The notes under the pieces were generated by a model. It was not told where the DNA came from, did no database searches, and saw nothing but the letters and a program-made list of their open reading frames with translations. Position numbers and translations under genes: made by a program. Positions 63,164 through 64,000 of a DNA stretch of 64,000 nucleotides are shown in pieces; positions within the stretch are counted from its first letter, which is position 1; every line of letters begins with the position of its first letter. Where the stretch lies: positions 1 through 64,000 of the forward strand of contig JBBQNJ010000006.1 in the NCBI GenBank assembly GCA_038329845.1, written 5' to 3'. This DNA is from JBBQNJ01 sp038329845 (GTDB lineage: Bacteria; Planctomycetota; Phycisphaerae; Tepidisphaerales; Tepidisphaeraceae).

Positions 63164-63192
63164 TTGACAGCCCGGAGCGACGTCACTAGATT
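63164..63192 (+). promoter_or_regulatory. Strong promoter upstream of the histone H1-like gene
   Basis: TTGACA (63164-63169), a 17-base spacer and TAGATT (63187-63192) form a good sigma-70-type promoter 33 bases before the ATG at 63226. It lies in the 327-base gap after the SDR gene start, which otherwise has no gene. Confidence 0.75.
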
Positions 63193-63225
63193 TTTTGCTT
63201 CAAAACCCAATTTTGGAGCTTTGCC

Positions 63226-63444
63226 ATGCAGGAATATCAGACGCTCAGGCAGATGGTTCAGGACGCCGAAGACGATGTTGCCAAGGCGGCCGGGGGGAAT
63301 AAGGCTGCGGGAACCCGCGTTCGCAAGAAGATGCAGGAGATCAAGGCCGCGGCGCAAGCCGTGCGGCAGAAGGTTCTCGAGGGTCGAGATGCCGACGGTG
63401 GCGAAGCATCGCCCCCGCCTGTCGTGCCGGCACCGGGCTTCTGA
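63226..63444 (+). CDS. Histone H1-like basic protein (planctomycete/chlamydial type)
   Basis: The 72-residue protein resembles the short H1-like proteins of planctomycetes: 'QTLRQMVQDAEDDVAKAAGG' then NKAAGTRVRKKMQEIKAAAQ and 'AVRQKVLEGRDADGG'. The core helix is Lys/Arg/Ala-rich and would bind DNA; the tail is Pro/Gly-rich rather than the long Lys tail of eukaryotic H1. It probably compacts or organises the nucleoid. A strong promoter lies upstream. Confidence 0.75.
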   Translation: MQEYQTLRQMVQDAEDDVAKAAGGNKAAGTRVRKKMQEIKAAAQAVRQKVLEGRDADGGEASPPPVVPAPGF

Positions 63445-63552
63445 AGTCTCGTTCACGTGAGCGCGCCCTTATCGCGGGCGAATCCGGGTCGCCGTGGTTC
63501 GCCCCATCGTCTGATTCTCTCGTGACCCTTTAAGGATCACTGTCGATTTGTC

Positions 63553-64000
63553 ATGCCAAATTTTCTATTCAGTCTTGATGGTATCGACCTCAACCGCGTT
63601 ATTTACGACCAGGAAGCGATTCGGCGCATCAATCCCCAGCGCGGACTGATGGAACATCTCAACGCGGTGGTCCATCTCGATCCCTCGAAGGGAAGAGTGG
63701 TCGGTTACAAGGACGTGCGGGACGATGAGTTCTGGGTGGCGGGCCACATCCCTGGCCGTCCCCTGGTGCCGGGCGTGGTCTTGATTGAAGCCGCGGCCCA
63801 GCTCTGCTCATTTTATACCCGCGAGGTGATGAAATGGGAGGGATTCATCGGCTTTGGGGGGGTCAACGAAGTTCGCTTCCGCCAGCAGGTGGTCCCCGGC
63901 GATCGGCTTTATTTGCTGGTGCAGAAAGAGCGGGACCGCCACCGCCGCGTCTCCTCCGGAGTGCAGGGAATCGTCAACGGCAAAATCGCGTTCGATGGAG
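63553..64000 (+). CDS. fabZ: FabZ-like 3-hydroxyacyl-ACP dehydratase (3' partial)
   Basis: About 149 residues are visible before the window ends. The hotdog fold carries the FabZ/FabA active-site region 'FWVAGHIPGRPLVPGVVLIE' with the catalytic His, followed by AAAQLCSFYTREVM. 'GFGGVNEVRFRQQVVPGDRL' continues the fold. It would dehydrate 3-hydroxyacyl-ACP in fatty acid synthesis. The N-terminus is longer than a standard FabZ, so a related planctomycete dehydratase is possible. The ATG at 63553 is the first good start. Confidence 0.88.
   Translation, partial: MPNFLFSLDGIDLNRVIYDQEAIRRINPQRGLMEHLNAVVHLDPSKGRVVGYKDVRDDEFWVAGHIPGRPLVPGVVLIEAAAQLCSFYTREVMKWEGFIGFGGVNEVRFRQQVVPGDRLYLLVQKERDRHRRVSSGVQGIVNGKIAFDG

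Overview
The window looks like chromosomal DNA from a high-GC planctomycete, most likely of the Phycisphaerae type. Pointers are a PEP-CTERM surface protein beside a prepilin-like (GFTLIELLVVI) protein, a MoxR / DUF58 / BatA-like / von Willebrand operon, a histone H1-like basic protein, two divergent GroELs, a GxxExxY protein, weak Shine-Dalgarno sites and many secreted glycan-degrading proteins. No rRNA, tRNA, CRISPR array or intact transposase was found.

Layout. 1-7.8 kb: a tight operon for a soluble NAD(P)-linked group 3 [NiFe]-hydrogenase (NuoE/HoxE-like, HndB-like, a NuoF-GltD fusion, a HoxU/NuoG-like subunit, HoxY, HoxH). Its electron-input module mixes parts known from bifurcating [FeFe]-hydrogenases and from NfnB/GltD proteins. 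8-15 kb: a secreted TlpA-like thioredoxin, then a peptide ABC transporter with two binding proteins and two permeases but no ATPase. 15-20 kb: an acetyl-xylan-esterase-like enzyme, a secreted protein of unknown function, DUF1328 and DedA membrane proteins, and an Xre-RES toxin-antitoxin pair whose toxin carries an Arg-to-Cys change at a key site. 20-28 kb (minus strand): MoxR ATPase, DUF58, BatA-like and vWA membrane proteins and a coupled Cys-rich protein. This operon is interrupted by a small cassette with terminal inverted repeats that carries a GxxExxY gene. 28-33 kb: a PilZ protein, pnp with an RGG-repeat tail, rpsO, and a beta-carbonic anhydrase.

32.9-34.5 kb is a graveyard of an IS4-type transposase and a DNA methyltransferase. 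It ends in a dispersed repeat whose second copy lies at 42.6 kb. Between the two copies sits a carbohydrate island: LacI regulator, DNRLRE/PEP-CTERM protein, prepilin-like protein, BNR-repeat protein and a very large GH2-like protein without the usual acid/base Glu. 43-54 kb: a thioesterase and an M20 peptidase, then a proteostasis block on the minus strand (groEL2, DUF2442 with a broken DUF4160 partner, MazEF-like pair, groES, groEL1, a GH29 protein, dnaJ, grpE, fmdB, yacG). 54.8-64 kb: a coiled-coil/TPR-like membrane protein, a YecH-like metal-binding protein, an xylA plus GH29 fucosidase operon, a HigBA-like pair, two sugar-nucleotide/SDR enzymes, a histone H1-like gene with a strong promoter and the start of a FabZ-like dehydratase.

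Taken together the genes suggest a heterotroph that degrades fucose- and xylose-containing or acetylated polysaccharides and can produce or consume H2 to balance pyridine nucleotides. Functions are inferred from recognisable motifs read by eye; no database search was run.
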